Shown here: in pieces, positions 35,944 to 44,612 of the stretch
How the letters are laid out: every line of letters starts with the position of its first letter
Numbering within the stretch: the first letter of the stretch is position 1
Assembly (NCBI GenBank): GCA_030426385.1
Contig: JAUHYI010000018.1
Coordinates: 1 to 60,540, forward strand
DNA: 60,540 bases
Direction of reading: 5' to 3'
Source: Phycisphaerae bacterium
GTDB taxonomy: Bacteria; Planctomycetota; Phycisphaerae; Phycisphaerales; Phycisphaeraceae
Notes under the pieces: generated by a model
The model's input: only the letters and a program-made list of their open reading frames with translations
Database searches by the model: none
Told to the model about the DNA's origin: nothing
Made by a program: the position numbers and the translations under genes

Positions 35944-38481
35944 ATGTTAAAGCCGTTTCTATTTGGTTTGTTTTTACTCACATCCTTATGTGCCGTATCG
36001 CTTGCGCGTTCTGACAATGGCAATAAAAAAACATGGGACGAAACATACATGGGCTATGGCGATCCAACCGCTCAGGGATGGATCCATCACGGCAGCAACT
36101 ATCACTCATTCAACGCACGATTCACGCCGCCCAACACGGTCGCAGGATGGGTCACGGGCACAGGCAATACCGGGGGCTACTGGAGCAAGCCGATGCCTGC
36201 AATACTCAACGCCATCCGTGGATGGACCTTCGAATGGTCCATGCAAACACGCAATACCACACCCATGCCTTACATGGATAGCGTGATTCTATTGCAGGAC
36301 AATGCCAGCCAGATCCGAATTGGGTACGACACCTCTCAGAACACCATCACACTCAGCGATCATAAAGCCAACAAAACAGTACGTGCGTCGATCGCATTAC
36401 ACGATGGCGCAGGGAACAATCAAGGCATCACACATACTTATACCCTGGTTCGACAACCCCGCGATTCCGCATTATCGCTGTACATCGATCACGATTATTC
36501 CAAACCTCTATTGCAACTTGAACTAACCTCATATTTGGGGAGTTCGCGCGGCGAAGTAATCAAAATTTTTGAAAGCGGCTTTGAATCGGCATGGGATTAT
36601 TGGCGCTTCAAATCCGGAGCTGATCTACCCAAAACCAAATATGAGAAATCTAGACCCATCCTGGGTGAACCAGATTTATCGCGTGCAGGCGGCAAGGATT
36701 ACCTGACCTATGTCATGTCCCCTGCCATTACCAACGAGCCACTGCTTAAGGGCCACCCATTGCCATCGGCATGTATAACCGGTCGAGTTATGAAAGTGCA
36801 CTGCGCCCGAGGGGAGTATGAGCCCGCGTCGTTCCTAATCGAAAGTGGTAAACCACTCGAGCAAGTCATGGTGCAAGTCAGCGATCTATCAGGCGACGCA
36901 GGTGTGCTGCCCTCCGAAATTGTAGATGTGAGAATTGTCCAAAAAACCTATCGAACCAGCACCTGGGGCAACGTCACAATGCCGTGGATACTCGTGCATG
37001 ACCCACACATGCTCGAGATTATCGACAAACCAGCCAAGTGGGTATCAGATTTGACAAATGAAACTTACAAATCTCCCGTCGCTTTTGAAGACTATAAGGC
37101 TCGTTATTCAAAAATGATGCGACTCAATAAAGAATTGATAGACACCGATGTGTTGCAGCCTTCAGACATCGAGGACTATCGCCAATTCTGGCTGACGGTG
37201 CATGTACCTGATGACGCCGAGTCAGGCACGTATCACGCTAAGGTAACGATCACAGCGAACAATGCCGAACCCACCATACTGAATTTAGAAGTAACCGTTC
37301 CATCGTTCGACTTGCTACCACCGAAGTTTGAGTACAGCGTATATTTCCCGACGATGGTGAAATTCGACCATCTGACCGATGAGCAGTTTGCTCAGGTCGC
37401 CAAGTACAACCCAGTTTCCGAGCAGCAATATCTGGCTGAACTCCAAAACATGGCCGCCCATGGCTGCTTGAATCCCAATATTTACCAAGGCCCCGAACGA
37501 GACGAAACGGGCAATATTCATTTCACAAAGTTGTCACGTATTCTTGATCTGCGTGAACAAGCAGGCATGCCCAAAGGTGTCACGCTTTATATTTTTGAAG
37601 GCGCGGGCATGCAGATTAAGGAAGGCCGTCTCACCGATCAAGAAAAGAATCGCAGCATCGAAGCCACCCAAGCTACGATGGCATGGGCCAAGTCCCGCGG
37701 CTACCAAGGCGTTCTGTTCATGGGCGCCGATGAACGATCCGGCGATGGATTGCTGGCAATGCGCGAAAGCTACAAAGCAATCGCCGATGGCGGCAGTGGT
37801 GTCTGGGTCGCTGGTTGGGAAGGCCTTGTTAACGACATGTCTGATGCTGTCAAGATTCCGATCTTTGCCCACCCCGGAGCGATGGCCGCTGATCAATATG
37901 TGCAATGGCAGGTTGGCAATGAGGATTGGATACTGCGACCCGAAATGTATCCCAACTGGGATATAAATCTCATGCTGACACCTGAGATTCAAGGCCTGAT
38001 TAAAAAGGCTCATCAGTACGGCAATAAAATTTTTACGTACTTTGATCCGCAGGGTGGCCAACCTTTTCCAGAATATCACCGCCGTCACCGTGGCATGGGT
38101 TTATGGAAAATTGGTTTGGACGGAACCATGACATGGGCCTACTTTCACGTTTGGCAAGAAACACCGCGCATGGATTCGGCTGACGTCCAGCAAAACGGGT
38201 TGCAGTATCTACCGTCAAATGCCTTCGTCGTACGCGGACCAGCCGGACCGTTGGACACACTGGGTTGGGAAGGCTATCGCGAAGGATACGACGATGCTCG
38301 CTATCTGGCGACCTTAGAAGACGCAATGGCCAATGCCCAAGCTCAGGGCAGACATCGAAGGCTGGTTTCTCAAACCAAACAGTGGCTTCGCGATGTCGAC
38401 GTCAATGACAACCTCAATGCATGGCGACTGGAAATGTCACGCAGGATTTCTTTACTCAAAGTCGGCGTTCACTCTAAATGA
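35944..38481 (+). CDS. secreted DUF4091/GH123-like protein with N-terminal concanavalin-like domain
   Basis: 845 residues. The signal peptide LFGLFLLTSLCAVSLARS is followed by a beta-sandwich at about 30-225 that is homologous to the PEP-CTERM protein at 29879-30667 (DPTAQGW, WTFEWSM, IRIGYDTS, LYIDHDYSKP, SAWDYWRFKSGA). Then comes a DUF4091-type hydrolase: an Ig-like domain (ARGEYEPASFLIESGK), a barrel (GVLFMGADERSGDG near residue 595) and the C-terminal hallmark GWEGYREGYDDARYLATLED near 775. GADE may hold catalytic acids as in GH123. ATG 35944 has AGAGGA 9 bases upstream; the preceding TTG at 35938 is less likely. The next gene is its paralogue without the extra domain. Confidence 0.85.
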   Translation: MLKPFLFGLFLLTSLCAVSLARSDNGNKKTWDETYMGYGDPTAQGWIHHGSNYHSFNARFTPPNTVAGWVTGTGNTGGYWSKPMPAILNAIRGWTFEWSMQTRNTTPMPYMDSVILLQDNASQIRIGYDTSQNTITLSDHKANKTVRASIALHDGAGNNQGITHTYTLVRQPRDSALSLYIDHDYSKPLLQLELTSYLGSSRGEVIKIFESGFESAWDYWRFKSGADLPKTKYEKSRPILGEPDLSRAGGKDYLTYVMSPAITNEPLLKGHPLPSACITGRVMKVHCARGEYEPASFLIESGKPLEQVMVQVSDLSGDAGVLPSEIVDVRIVQKTYRTSTWGNVTMPWILVHDPHMLEIIDKPAKWVSDLTNETYKSPVAFEDYKARYSKMMRLNKELIDTDVLQPSDIEDYRQFWLTVHVPDDAESGTYHAKVTITANNAEPTILNLEVTVPSFDLLPPKFEYSVYFPTMVKFDHLTDEQFAQVAKYNPVSEQQYLAELQNMAAHGCLNPNIYQGPERDETGNIHFTKLSRILDLREQAGMPKGVTLYIFEGAGMQIKEGRLTDQEKNRSIEATQATMAWAKSRGYQGVLFMGADERSGDGLLAMRESYKAIADGGSGVWVAGWEGLVNDMSDAVKIPIFAHPGAMAADQYVQWQVGNEDWILRPEMYPNWDINLMLTPEIQGLIKKAHQYGNKIFTYFDPQGGQPFPEYHRRHRGMGLWKIGLDGTMTWAYFHVWQETPRMDSADVQQNGLQYLPSNAFVVRGPAGPLDTLGWEGYREGYDDARYLATLEDAMANAQAQGRHRRLVSQTKQWLRDVDVNDNLNAWRLEMSRRISLLKVGVHSK

Positions 38482-38581
38482 TCGCTTCGATAGTCTGGAC
38501 ACGAAACCGTCCGTGTCTGCGCGATCACCATCCCGCACTAACCAAATCGAAGTATCGCCAAGCAATAAAGGCCGAGCTACC

Positions 38582-41038
38582 ATGAAACGCGACTGTTCAC
38601 AAAAATTCATTTCGTCGATCTGGCTAGTACCCGTTATCTGCATGATGGCATCTGCATGTGCCAATGCCAACACCAACGACTACACCGTCCACATTGTCGA
38701 GCCAGCCGTAAACAATCACATGATTCTGGAAGACGGCCCATTACCGCCCGTCTGCAAAGAAGCCACAGCGATCGAAATTTCCGCTTGTCGAGGAGAATAC
38801 GAGCCTGCTTCGTTTGTCGTGACAGCCTCTCATGCTCTCAATGAGGTACGGGTTGAAGTTGATCCCGTCATAGGCCCCAGTATCAGTTGGCCCAAGGACG
38901 CGATCGATGTTCGAGTCGTCAAAAAAATACATCGGCGAGTATTCGGTGTATCCAGCGTGATCCCGTCGCTTCTGGTACACGACGAAAACTTTATCACGAC
39001 CGAGACGGCACCTGTTGAACCAGACACAAACAACGAACAATTCAATGACGCTGGCTTTCTCATAGCGTCGGAAATGAAACAAAGTTTCAATGTTGCCAAT
39101 GGTGAACTGCGTGATACGCTGGATCTTCAACCCGTTTCGATCAACAAACGCAAACAATTCTGGATCACGGTCCACATCCCTGATTATGCCTATCCAGGAA
39201 CCTACACAACCACGCTGCGCATCGTACCAGGCAATGCCGCACCCACTGAATTAACACTTCGGATCAACGTGCATCCATTCACCTTGTTGCCACCGATGAC
39301 TGAGCATTCGATTTATTACCCAGTGGTACTGGTGCCTGAAGGCGCGGAGGATTGGAGCCAGGGCAAACAAACCGGCGGCGGTCCCTGCATCACTCCAAGC
39401 CAATACATCGCCGAGTGCAAAAACATGGTGGCCCATGGCATCACCAATCCCAACATCTATGGCGGCGTCGGAATAAATCCTGATGACACACTTGACTACA
39501 GTCACATTGAAAAAATTCTTGCCTTGCGGGAACAAGCCGGGATCGCCAAAGGGCAACCTTTGTATCTAACCAGCGCTGCGGCCGAACCGGTGTCGCGACC
39601 GCTTACTGATGCAGAAAAAGAACAACGAATTGCTATCGTTAAAGAAGTGATGGCTTGGGGAAAGCAGCGCGGCTATCCGGATATTCACTGGGCAGGTTTA
39701 GACGAAGCATGGGGAGAATGGCTGGCTTCAGAAAAAGACAGCTTTCAGGCCATCAACGATGGCGGCGGTAAAGTTTTTGCCGCCACGGGCATACAGTTTT
39801 ACGACCTGGTGGGAGACACACTACGCAAACCCGTGTTAATGTCGCCACTGCTCGGACGCTTGCAGGCTGCCGCAAAACAATACCCGTCCGATCAATTGAT
39901 TCAACACGCCGATGACATCGCCAAAGGCGCCAGCTTGGATTTAATGGCGCAAGGCGACATCTATCGAAAAAACATCGATAGCGTCCATCGCGCGGGGAAC
40001 AAAATTTTTGTCTATATGCATCCTCCAGCGGGCGTGCCGTTGCCACAACTCCAACGTCGTGCAGAAGGTCTCGGTCTGTGGCGTATTGGTTTTGATGGCT
40101 CAATGAACTGGTCCTACAGCCATATCAAATTCGGTGACAAACCCATCGACCAGAATCTGTTCTCGTCCAAAGTGATGCGCGTCAAAGGTGGCGTGCTCGA
40201 TACGTTGCACTGGGAAGGTCACCGTGAAGGCATTGATGATATTCGCTATCTGACGACGCTGATGGATACTCTCGCTCGCGCTCGTGGTCGATTTCCTGGC
40301 AACTCCCTGATCCGCGAGACCGAAAATTGGCTCAGCAATATTGATGTCTTTGAAGGAAACCTGGACGCGATCCGACAAGAGATGGCCCTTCGTATCATCG
40401 CCCTGCAGGGACTGGGATACAAAGCGATCTCACCCGAAGAAACACTGGAAAGCATCAACAATATAAATCAGGTGCGAATCATTAACTTTCCTCAACCCTG
40501 GCGTTTCAAATTGGTGCCTGTCGATGAGAAAACATTTCTAGGCCCCAACCCACCAGAGATCGATATGGGCCTACAGGAAAAGTGGTTTGATCCAGCCCAC
40601 GACGACAGTCATTGGGACACGATGCGTACAGACACCAAAGAGCAAGGCTGGGGTCAGGAAACGGGCTATGGGTGGTATCGCATCGAATTACCATTATCTG
40701 CCGAAGACGCCAAAGGGAAATTCGCATATTTACATTTTGGTGCCTGCGATGAAGACGCATGGATTTACATCAATGGCAAGCAAGTATTCAAACACACCCT
40801 CGCATCAACAGGCTTGCTGCCGGAGCAATTGTGGTTGATGCCGTTCATTGTGCCACTCGGTGAAATTGAGTTAACCGGAAATGACCTGATGACTGTTCGC
40901 ATCAAAAACACACAGGATATGGGTGGAATCTGGAGGCCAGTGCGTCTGATTGTGAGTCACGAGAAACTAACCAAGCAACAAGTCGAAGCATTGATTTTAC
41001 TCAAGGCAACGCAACACCTACCCCAACGATTACCTTAG
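38582..41038 (+). CDS. secreted DUF4091/GH123-like protein with C-terminal sugar-binding-like domain
   Basis: 818 residues from ATG 38582. The open frame reaches back to 38333 but overlaps the previous gene by 149 bases there; starting at 38582 gives a signal peptide (IWLVPVICMMASACANA), whose VICMMASAC could alternatively be a lipoprotein-type site. The body parallels the upstream paralogue: CRGEYEPASFVVTASHA, TLLPPMTEHSIYYPVVL, IHWAGLDEAWGEW near residue 370, and WEGHREGIDDIRYLTTLMDT near 545. The C-terminal 180 residues add a GH2-type galactose-binding-like beta-sandwich (LPLSAEDAKGKFAYLHFG; DAWIYINGKQVFKH). It probably acts on the same glycan as its neighbour, with a different binding module. 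Confidence 0.85.
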   Translation: MKRDCSQKFISSIWLVPVICMMASACANANTNDYTVHIVEPAVNNHMILEDGPLPPVCKEATAIEISACRGEYEPASFVVTASHALNEVRVEVDPVIGPSISWPKDAIDVRVVKKIHRRVFGVSSVIPSLLVHDENFITTETAPVEPDTNNEQFNDAGFLIASEMKQSFNVANGELRDTLDLQPVSINKRKQFWITVHIPDYAYPGTYTTTLRIVPGNAAPTELTLRINVHPFTLLPPMTEHSIYYPVVLVPEGAEDWSQGKQTGGGPCITPSQYIAECKNMVAHGITNPNIYGGVGINPDDTLDYSHIEKILALREQAGIAKGQPLYLTSAAAEPVSRPLTDAEKEQRIAIVKEVMAWGKQRGYPDIHWAGLDEAWGEWLASEKDSFQAINDGGGKVFAATGIQFYDLVGDTLRKPVLMSPLLGRLQAAAKQYPSDQLIQHADDIAKGASLDLMAQGDIYRKNIDSVHRAGNKIFVYMHPPAGVPLPQLQRRAEGLGLWRIGFDGSMNWSYSHIKFGDKPIDQNLFSSKVMRVKGGVLDTLHWEGHREGIDDIRYLTTLMDTLARARGRFPGNSLIRETENWLSNIDVFEGNLDAIRQEMALRIIALQGLGYKAISPEETLESINNINQVRIINFPQPWRFKLVPVDEKTFLGPNPPEIDMGLQEKWFDPAHDDSHWDTMRTDTKEQGWGQETGYGWYRIELPLSAEDAKGKFAYLHFGACDEDAWIYINGKQVFKHTLASTGLLPEQLWLMPFIVPLGEIELTGNDLMTVRIKNTQDMGGIWRPVRLIVSHEKLTKQQVEALILLKATQHLPQRLP

Positions 41039-41095
41039 CCAGGCACAAATACAATCCGTTCCAATTTTGGAACTGGACACACGAAGATAAAAAAC

Positions 41096-41782
41096 ATGAC
41101 AACCCAATCACAATCAAACATCGCCCATGAGCTCGCGAAGCTCGACACGCCCACACTTGCCAATGCGATTGAAAAGCTGGAAGTGCGCAGTCGTATCACA
41201 GGCTTTGCCAATCGTAATCTGCGTTGCCTGTTTCCTGATTTACCCTCTATGTGTGGTTACGCAGTAACCGCTCAGGTCCGCACAATTTCAGCTGAAGACA
41301 ATGGCGGTTTGAATGAACCTTTTATTGAACTGTGCGAAGCGATCGCCGCAGTGGACGGTCCGAGCATCGTGGTATTTCAAGAAGTCGGACCCCACCCTGA
41401 ATTTTCCGCACACTGTGGCGAAGTCATGGCCACGGCCTTCACCCAATACGGTGCAGTGGGCTTAGTCACGGATGGCGCGGTACGTGATGTAAAGGAAGTA
41501 CGGGCGTTAGATTTTCAATATTTCGCACCCGGCGTCGTCGCCAGCCATGGCGCGTTCCAAATCGAACGTGTTCAGGTGCCTGTAACCGTCTGCGGTTTAC
41601 CAATCGCACCAGGTGATTTACTGCATGGTGATGCCAACGGATTAATCACCGTTCCGCCTCAGGGTCGGGAACGCCTAACCAATTTAGCAAAAGAGATATT
41701 TGACGCAGAACATCAATTGATGGAACTTCTCAAACAAGGCAAGCAAGGCATCGCTGCCCTGCGCGATCATCTCACCCACTAA
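41096..41782 (+). CDS. RraA-family protein (aldolase/demethylmenaquinone methyltransferase-like fold)
   Basis: 228 residues. AVGLVTDGAVRDVKE near 121 carries the conserved G-x-x-x-D-G-x-x-R-D, where Arg and Asp bind oxaloacetate-like ligands and metal in 4-hydroxy-4-methyl-2-oxoglutarate aldolases, and PGDLLHGDANGLITVPP near 171 is the second signature. Family members include HMG/CHA aldolases, oxaloacetate decarboxylases and RNase E regulators. In a sugar operon an aldolase or decarboxylase acting on a ketoacid from sugar-acid breakdown is likely. Cytoplasmic. It starts 58 bases after the second DUF4091 gene and has a weak ribosome site. Confidence 0.88.
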   Translation: MTTQSQSNIAHELAKLDTPTLANAIEKLEVRSRITGFANRNLRCLFPDLPSMCGYAVTAQVRTISAEDNGGLNEPFIELCEAIAAVDGPSIVVFQEVGPHPEFSAHCGEVMATAFTQYGAVGLVTDGAVRDVKEVRALDFQYFAPGVVASHGAFQIERVQVPVTVCGLPIAPGDLLHGDANGLITVPPQGRERLTNLAKEIFDAEHQLMELLKQGKQGIAALRDHLTH

Positions 41783-41805
41783 TTGCTAGATATCTGGATT
41801 TCAAC

Positions 41806-42642
41806 ATGACAAGCAATCACCAACAAATGAAAGAACGTCGTCAATATTGGGCAACGAAGATGGATGAGGCTTACGCATTTATGGAGAAGATGCGCCAACA
41901 AGAAACCAGCGAGTGTGGCGAACGTTTAACGTCACTGGAGTCTGCCGTTGATGACGCAGGAGTTGAAGTTGCATTTTCTACTGCCGAGCATGTGGATGGC
42001 TTGCCACGCTTGTACTTCTTGCGTGACGGTTTAATCCAATCGTTCATCGAGGCCGCCAAAGTGATGAATAAGCGTGGTTGGATAATGCGAGTCGAAGATG
42101 GTTTTCGCAATCGGCAGATGCAAACTCGAATCGCCACCAGCGAGAACGTATTTCGCCAAGTACTGGATCGTTGCAAGTGGGAGTTGGAGGGGGAAAGTCC
42201 GTGCCCTGAATTTATCAGCAAACGATTGGCTGCACTCATCGCTTTTTGTCCTGCCGTAGGAACTCATATGTCAGGTAGTGCGATAGACATTTCCGTGCTT
42301 GATCGTAGCAGTGGTGATGAAATTGATCGTGGCGGGCCTTATCTGGAATTGTCAGAAAACACCCCGATGACCTCTCCATTTATCAGTGACCAAGCCAGAC
42401 GCAATCGTGACGCGATCACGACAGTCATGCGTGAACATGGTTTTATCGCCTATCCATGGGAGTTTTGGCACTACAACAGTGGTGATGTCTATGCCGCGTA
42501 TCTGACCGATGGCCAACAAGCCTGTAAATACGGACCGATTGACTGGGACAAAGATACTGGCGAAGTAACGCCAATTATGGCGCCGAAAGAGATGCTCAAC
42601 TCAATGGAAACGATCCAGGCTTTAATTAAAAATTCTGCGTAA
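41806..42642 (+). CDS. M15-family peptidase, VanX-like D-Ala-D-Ala dipeptidase fold
   Basis: 278 residues. GTHMSGSAIDIS near 152 gives the zinc ligands His and Asp of the family's SxHxxGxAxD motif, and EFWHYNSGD near 219 gives the catalytic Glu and third His ligand (ExxWH), so the active site is complete. MRVEDGFRNRQMQTRI near 95 resembles the family's Arg-containing substrate segment. No signal peptide. Its presence in a sugar-catabolic operon is odd: it might recycle peptide parts of peptidoglycan or glycopeptide, or cleave another small amide. I see no van-type regulatory genes, so antibiotic resistance is unlikely. Confidence 0.85.
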   Translation: MTSNHQQMKERRQYWATKMDEAYAFMEKMRQQETSECGERLTSLESAVDDAGVEVAFSTAEHVDGLPRLYFLRDGLIQSFIEAAKVMNKRGWIMRVEDGFRNRQMQTRIATSENVFRQVLDRCKWELEGESPCPEFISKRLAALIAFCPAVGTHMSGSAIDISVLDRSSGDEIDRGGPYLELSENTPMTSPFISDQARRNRDAITTVMREHGFIAYPWEFWHYNSGDVYAAYLTDGQQACKYGPIDWDKDTGEVTPIMAPKEMLNSMETIQALIKNSA

Positions 42643-42720
42643 AAAACGCATACCTGTTGCGACTTGAACGCTCGTATAAATTCAAACTCGTCACCAAAAA
42701 AACTATTTAGGAATGAATCT

Positions 42721-43533
42721 ATGTACGAAATAGATCCCAAAAAGTGCTACACAATGCCAACATGCAGTGCCTTTCGAGACCCGAAGCCATGGGAGTCCGG
42801 CGGCATGCGGTATGGCAAGGTGACAACGGCTTCGGTCAGCTTTTTAACGGACCCCGCCATCGTGCAACAATGTTTGCCAGTGCCTTTTGATCTCGCAGAT
42901 GAACCGATCGTCTCGGTTACGCTTCAACAATGCGAAGACGTGGATTGGCTTGCAGGGCACGGATATAACCTTGTGGGTGTTGATGTGTCTTCAGTATTTA
43001 ATGGCGATGTCGATCGCGATGTGGCAGGCGCGTTCTGCGTCGTGATGTGGGAAGACATGTGCGAGCCGATTATCGGGGGACGCGATCATAGCGGTGTTCC
43101 GAAAATTTATTGCGAAATAGATACAAAACTCATCACAGACGATTCATCGCAATGCGCTCTTTCCAGATTCGGTCATACGTTTATGGAGTTTGAAGTCCGC
43201 GATCTTGTTAAGGAAAACAAAAACACATACCCCGCGATCGAACAAGCCAGGCGGGATCACAAATGGATGAACTTAAAACACTTTCCCACGTTGGAAAATG
43301 ACGGCGCTGACGTCTCCTATGTAACCGTCTACCCTTCATCAGGTCAGTGCGTTGGCGCATGGTCCGGGCAAGGTTCTATCGAAATGCAAACCGCCACCCC
43401 CAGACAAGCCCCCACACAACACGACATCATAAATTTACTGGCAAGCTTGCCAATTCTAGAAATCAAAAGCGCCAACGTTAGGCACTGGAAAGAAGTCCGT
43501 GCCATCGATCGAAAACCCTATCGCCTGCGATAA
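42721..43533 (+). CDS. acetoacetate-decarboxylase-family protein
   Basis: 270 residues from ATG 42721, which has AGGAA 8 bases upstream; the open frame starts 19 codons earlier at a poorer site. The N-terminal YGKVTTASVSFLTDPAIVQQ and central GRDHSGVPKIYCEID near residue 120 match the family, whose lysine in the G-x-P-K segment forms the Schiff base in acetoacetate decarboxylase. Members outside classical acetoacetate decarboxylases include aldolase-dehydratases and ketoacid decarboxylases. In this operon a ketoacid from sugar-acid breakdown is a sensible substrate, but this is inference. Cytoplasmic. Confidence 0.8.
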   Translation: MYEIDPKKCYTMPTCSAFRDPKPWESGGMRYGKVTTASVSFLTDPAIVQQCLPVPFDLADEPIVSVTLQQCEDVDWLAGHGYNLVGVDVSSVFNGDVDRDVAGAFCVVMWEDMCEPIIGGRDHSGVPKIYCEIDTKLITDDSSQCALSRFGHTFMEFEVRDLVKENKNTYPAIEQARRDHKWMNLKHFPTLENDGADVSYVTVYPSSGQCVGAWSGQGSIEMQTATPRQAPTQHDIINLLASLPILEIKSANVRHWKEVRAIDRKPYRLR

Positions 43534-43622
43534 AAATCTGGCGAATTCATAAAAATATACCGCGGTAACAGGCAAATTTCCCAGAGAACAAACGGCCTGG
43601 CAAAACTAGAAAATTGATTCGC

Positions 43623-44531
43623 ATGAACCTTGATATCAAACACTACGCCAAAACGGGTTTCGCTCATTTTATGCTGTACCCGGATTGCGTCCGCGATGAG
43701 ACGATCAGCGAAATAACGCTTGGCGATTTTTCGCAGCGCGATGATATCGAATGCCTGGATTGCTGCCTTCCCTATAACCCACAAGTTCGCCAAAAACTTA
43801 TCCAACAATTAAGCACATGCGATAAACATATTGGCTATGCCATTCACCCGTTCCCCCTCGACAAGATATCCCTTGGGTCCCTTGACGATCATGAACAGGG
43901 TTTAATTCGTCTAGCATTGGAAGACCAACTCCGTGCCGCGGGTGCCATAGGCGCTAAAACATTTACCATCGCGTCAGGATTAGACCCAGGCCCGGAACAT
44001 CGCGAAGCGGCCAAATCACAATTCCGCGAATGCTGTCGCTGGATTTGCGACCACGCCAAAAAACTTGGCATGATTGTCACGCTTGAACCTTTTGATCGCA
44101 ACACCGCACGAAATTTTTTGTACGGCCCAACTCATGAATGCATCGAGCTCATCGAATCACTCAAGCCGGAGGTCGACAACTTGAAAATCCAACTGGATAT
44201 CGCGCATATCCGGTTGTCAGGTGAAACATTCGAACACGCAATCCGGACGGCCCAAGAGCATCTGCAACATATGCATCTCGGCAACTGCGTCATGAAAGAC
44301 CAGACCGATCCGTACTTCGGAGATCGCCATCCACCAATTGGATATCACGCGGGCGAAATTGACACACTAGAACTTATTGAGGTCCTGAAAGTATTGATTG
44401 ATGTGGGATATTTAAGCAAACAAAATCGCGGCACGTTGGTTATTGAGGCAAGGCCCTTACCAGGTGTTTCCGTCGAGCAAACAATCCAGAATCAATACCA
44501 ATATCTCGACCAAGCCTGGGCGCTGGCATGA
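43623..44531 (+). CDS. xylose-isomerase-like TIM-barrel sugar isomerase/epimerase
   Basis: 302 residues from ATG 43623; the open frame begins at TTG 43614. Barrel strands with metal-type residues are seen in IGAKTFTIASGLDPGPEH near 115, KLGMIVTLEPFDRN near 145-158 (Glu ligand), IQLDIAHIRLSGE near 190 (Asp and His), and MHLGNCVMKDQTDPYFGDRH near 220 (His and Asp). It probably isomerises or epimerises a sugar or ketoacid intermediate of the operon. Not closely similar to the intact isomerase at 20545-21579. Cytoplasmic, no signal peptide. Confidence 0.82.
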   Translation: MNLDIKHYAKTGFAHFMLYPDCVRDETISEITLGDFSQRDDIECLDCCLPYNPQVRQKLIQQLSTCDKHIGYAIHPFPLDKISLGSLDDHEQGLIRLALEDQLRAAGAIGAKTFTIASGLDPGPEHREAAKSQFRECCRWICDHAKKLGMIVTLEPFDRNTARNFLYGPTHECIELIESLKPEVDNLKIQLDIAHIRLSGETFEHAIRTAQEHLQHMHLGNCVMKDQTDPYFGDRHPPIGYHAGEIDTLELIEVLKVLIDVGYLSKQNRGTLVIEARPLPGVSVEQTIQNQYQYLDQAWALA

Positions 44532-44612
44532 TGTCAATGACACTCTAAACCATGCGAGTAAAACACCAGCAACTAACCATACCCTTACACTCATTCCAAA
44601 AAAGAAAATACT

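Noticed and set aside
38333..38581. 83-codon N-terminal extension of the second DUF4091 protein
   Set aside because: It overlaps the previous gene in another frame, and starting at 38582 gives a proper signal peptide.
41806..42642. Vancomycin-resistance dipeptidase
   Set aside because: The fold and active site resemble VanX, but no vanH, vanA or vanRS-like gene is nearby and all neighbours are sugar enzymes.
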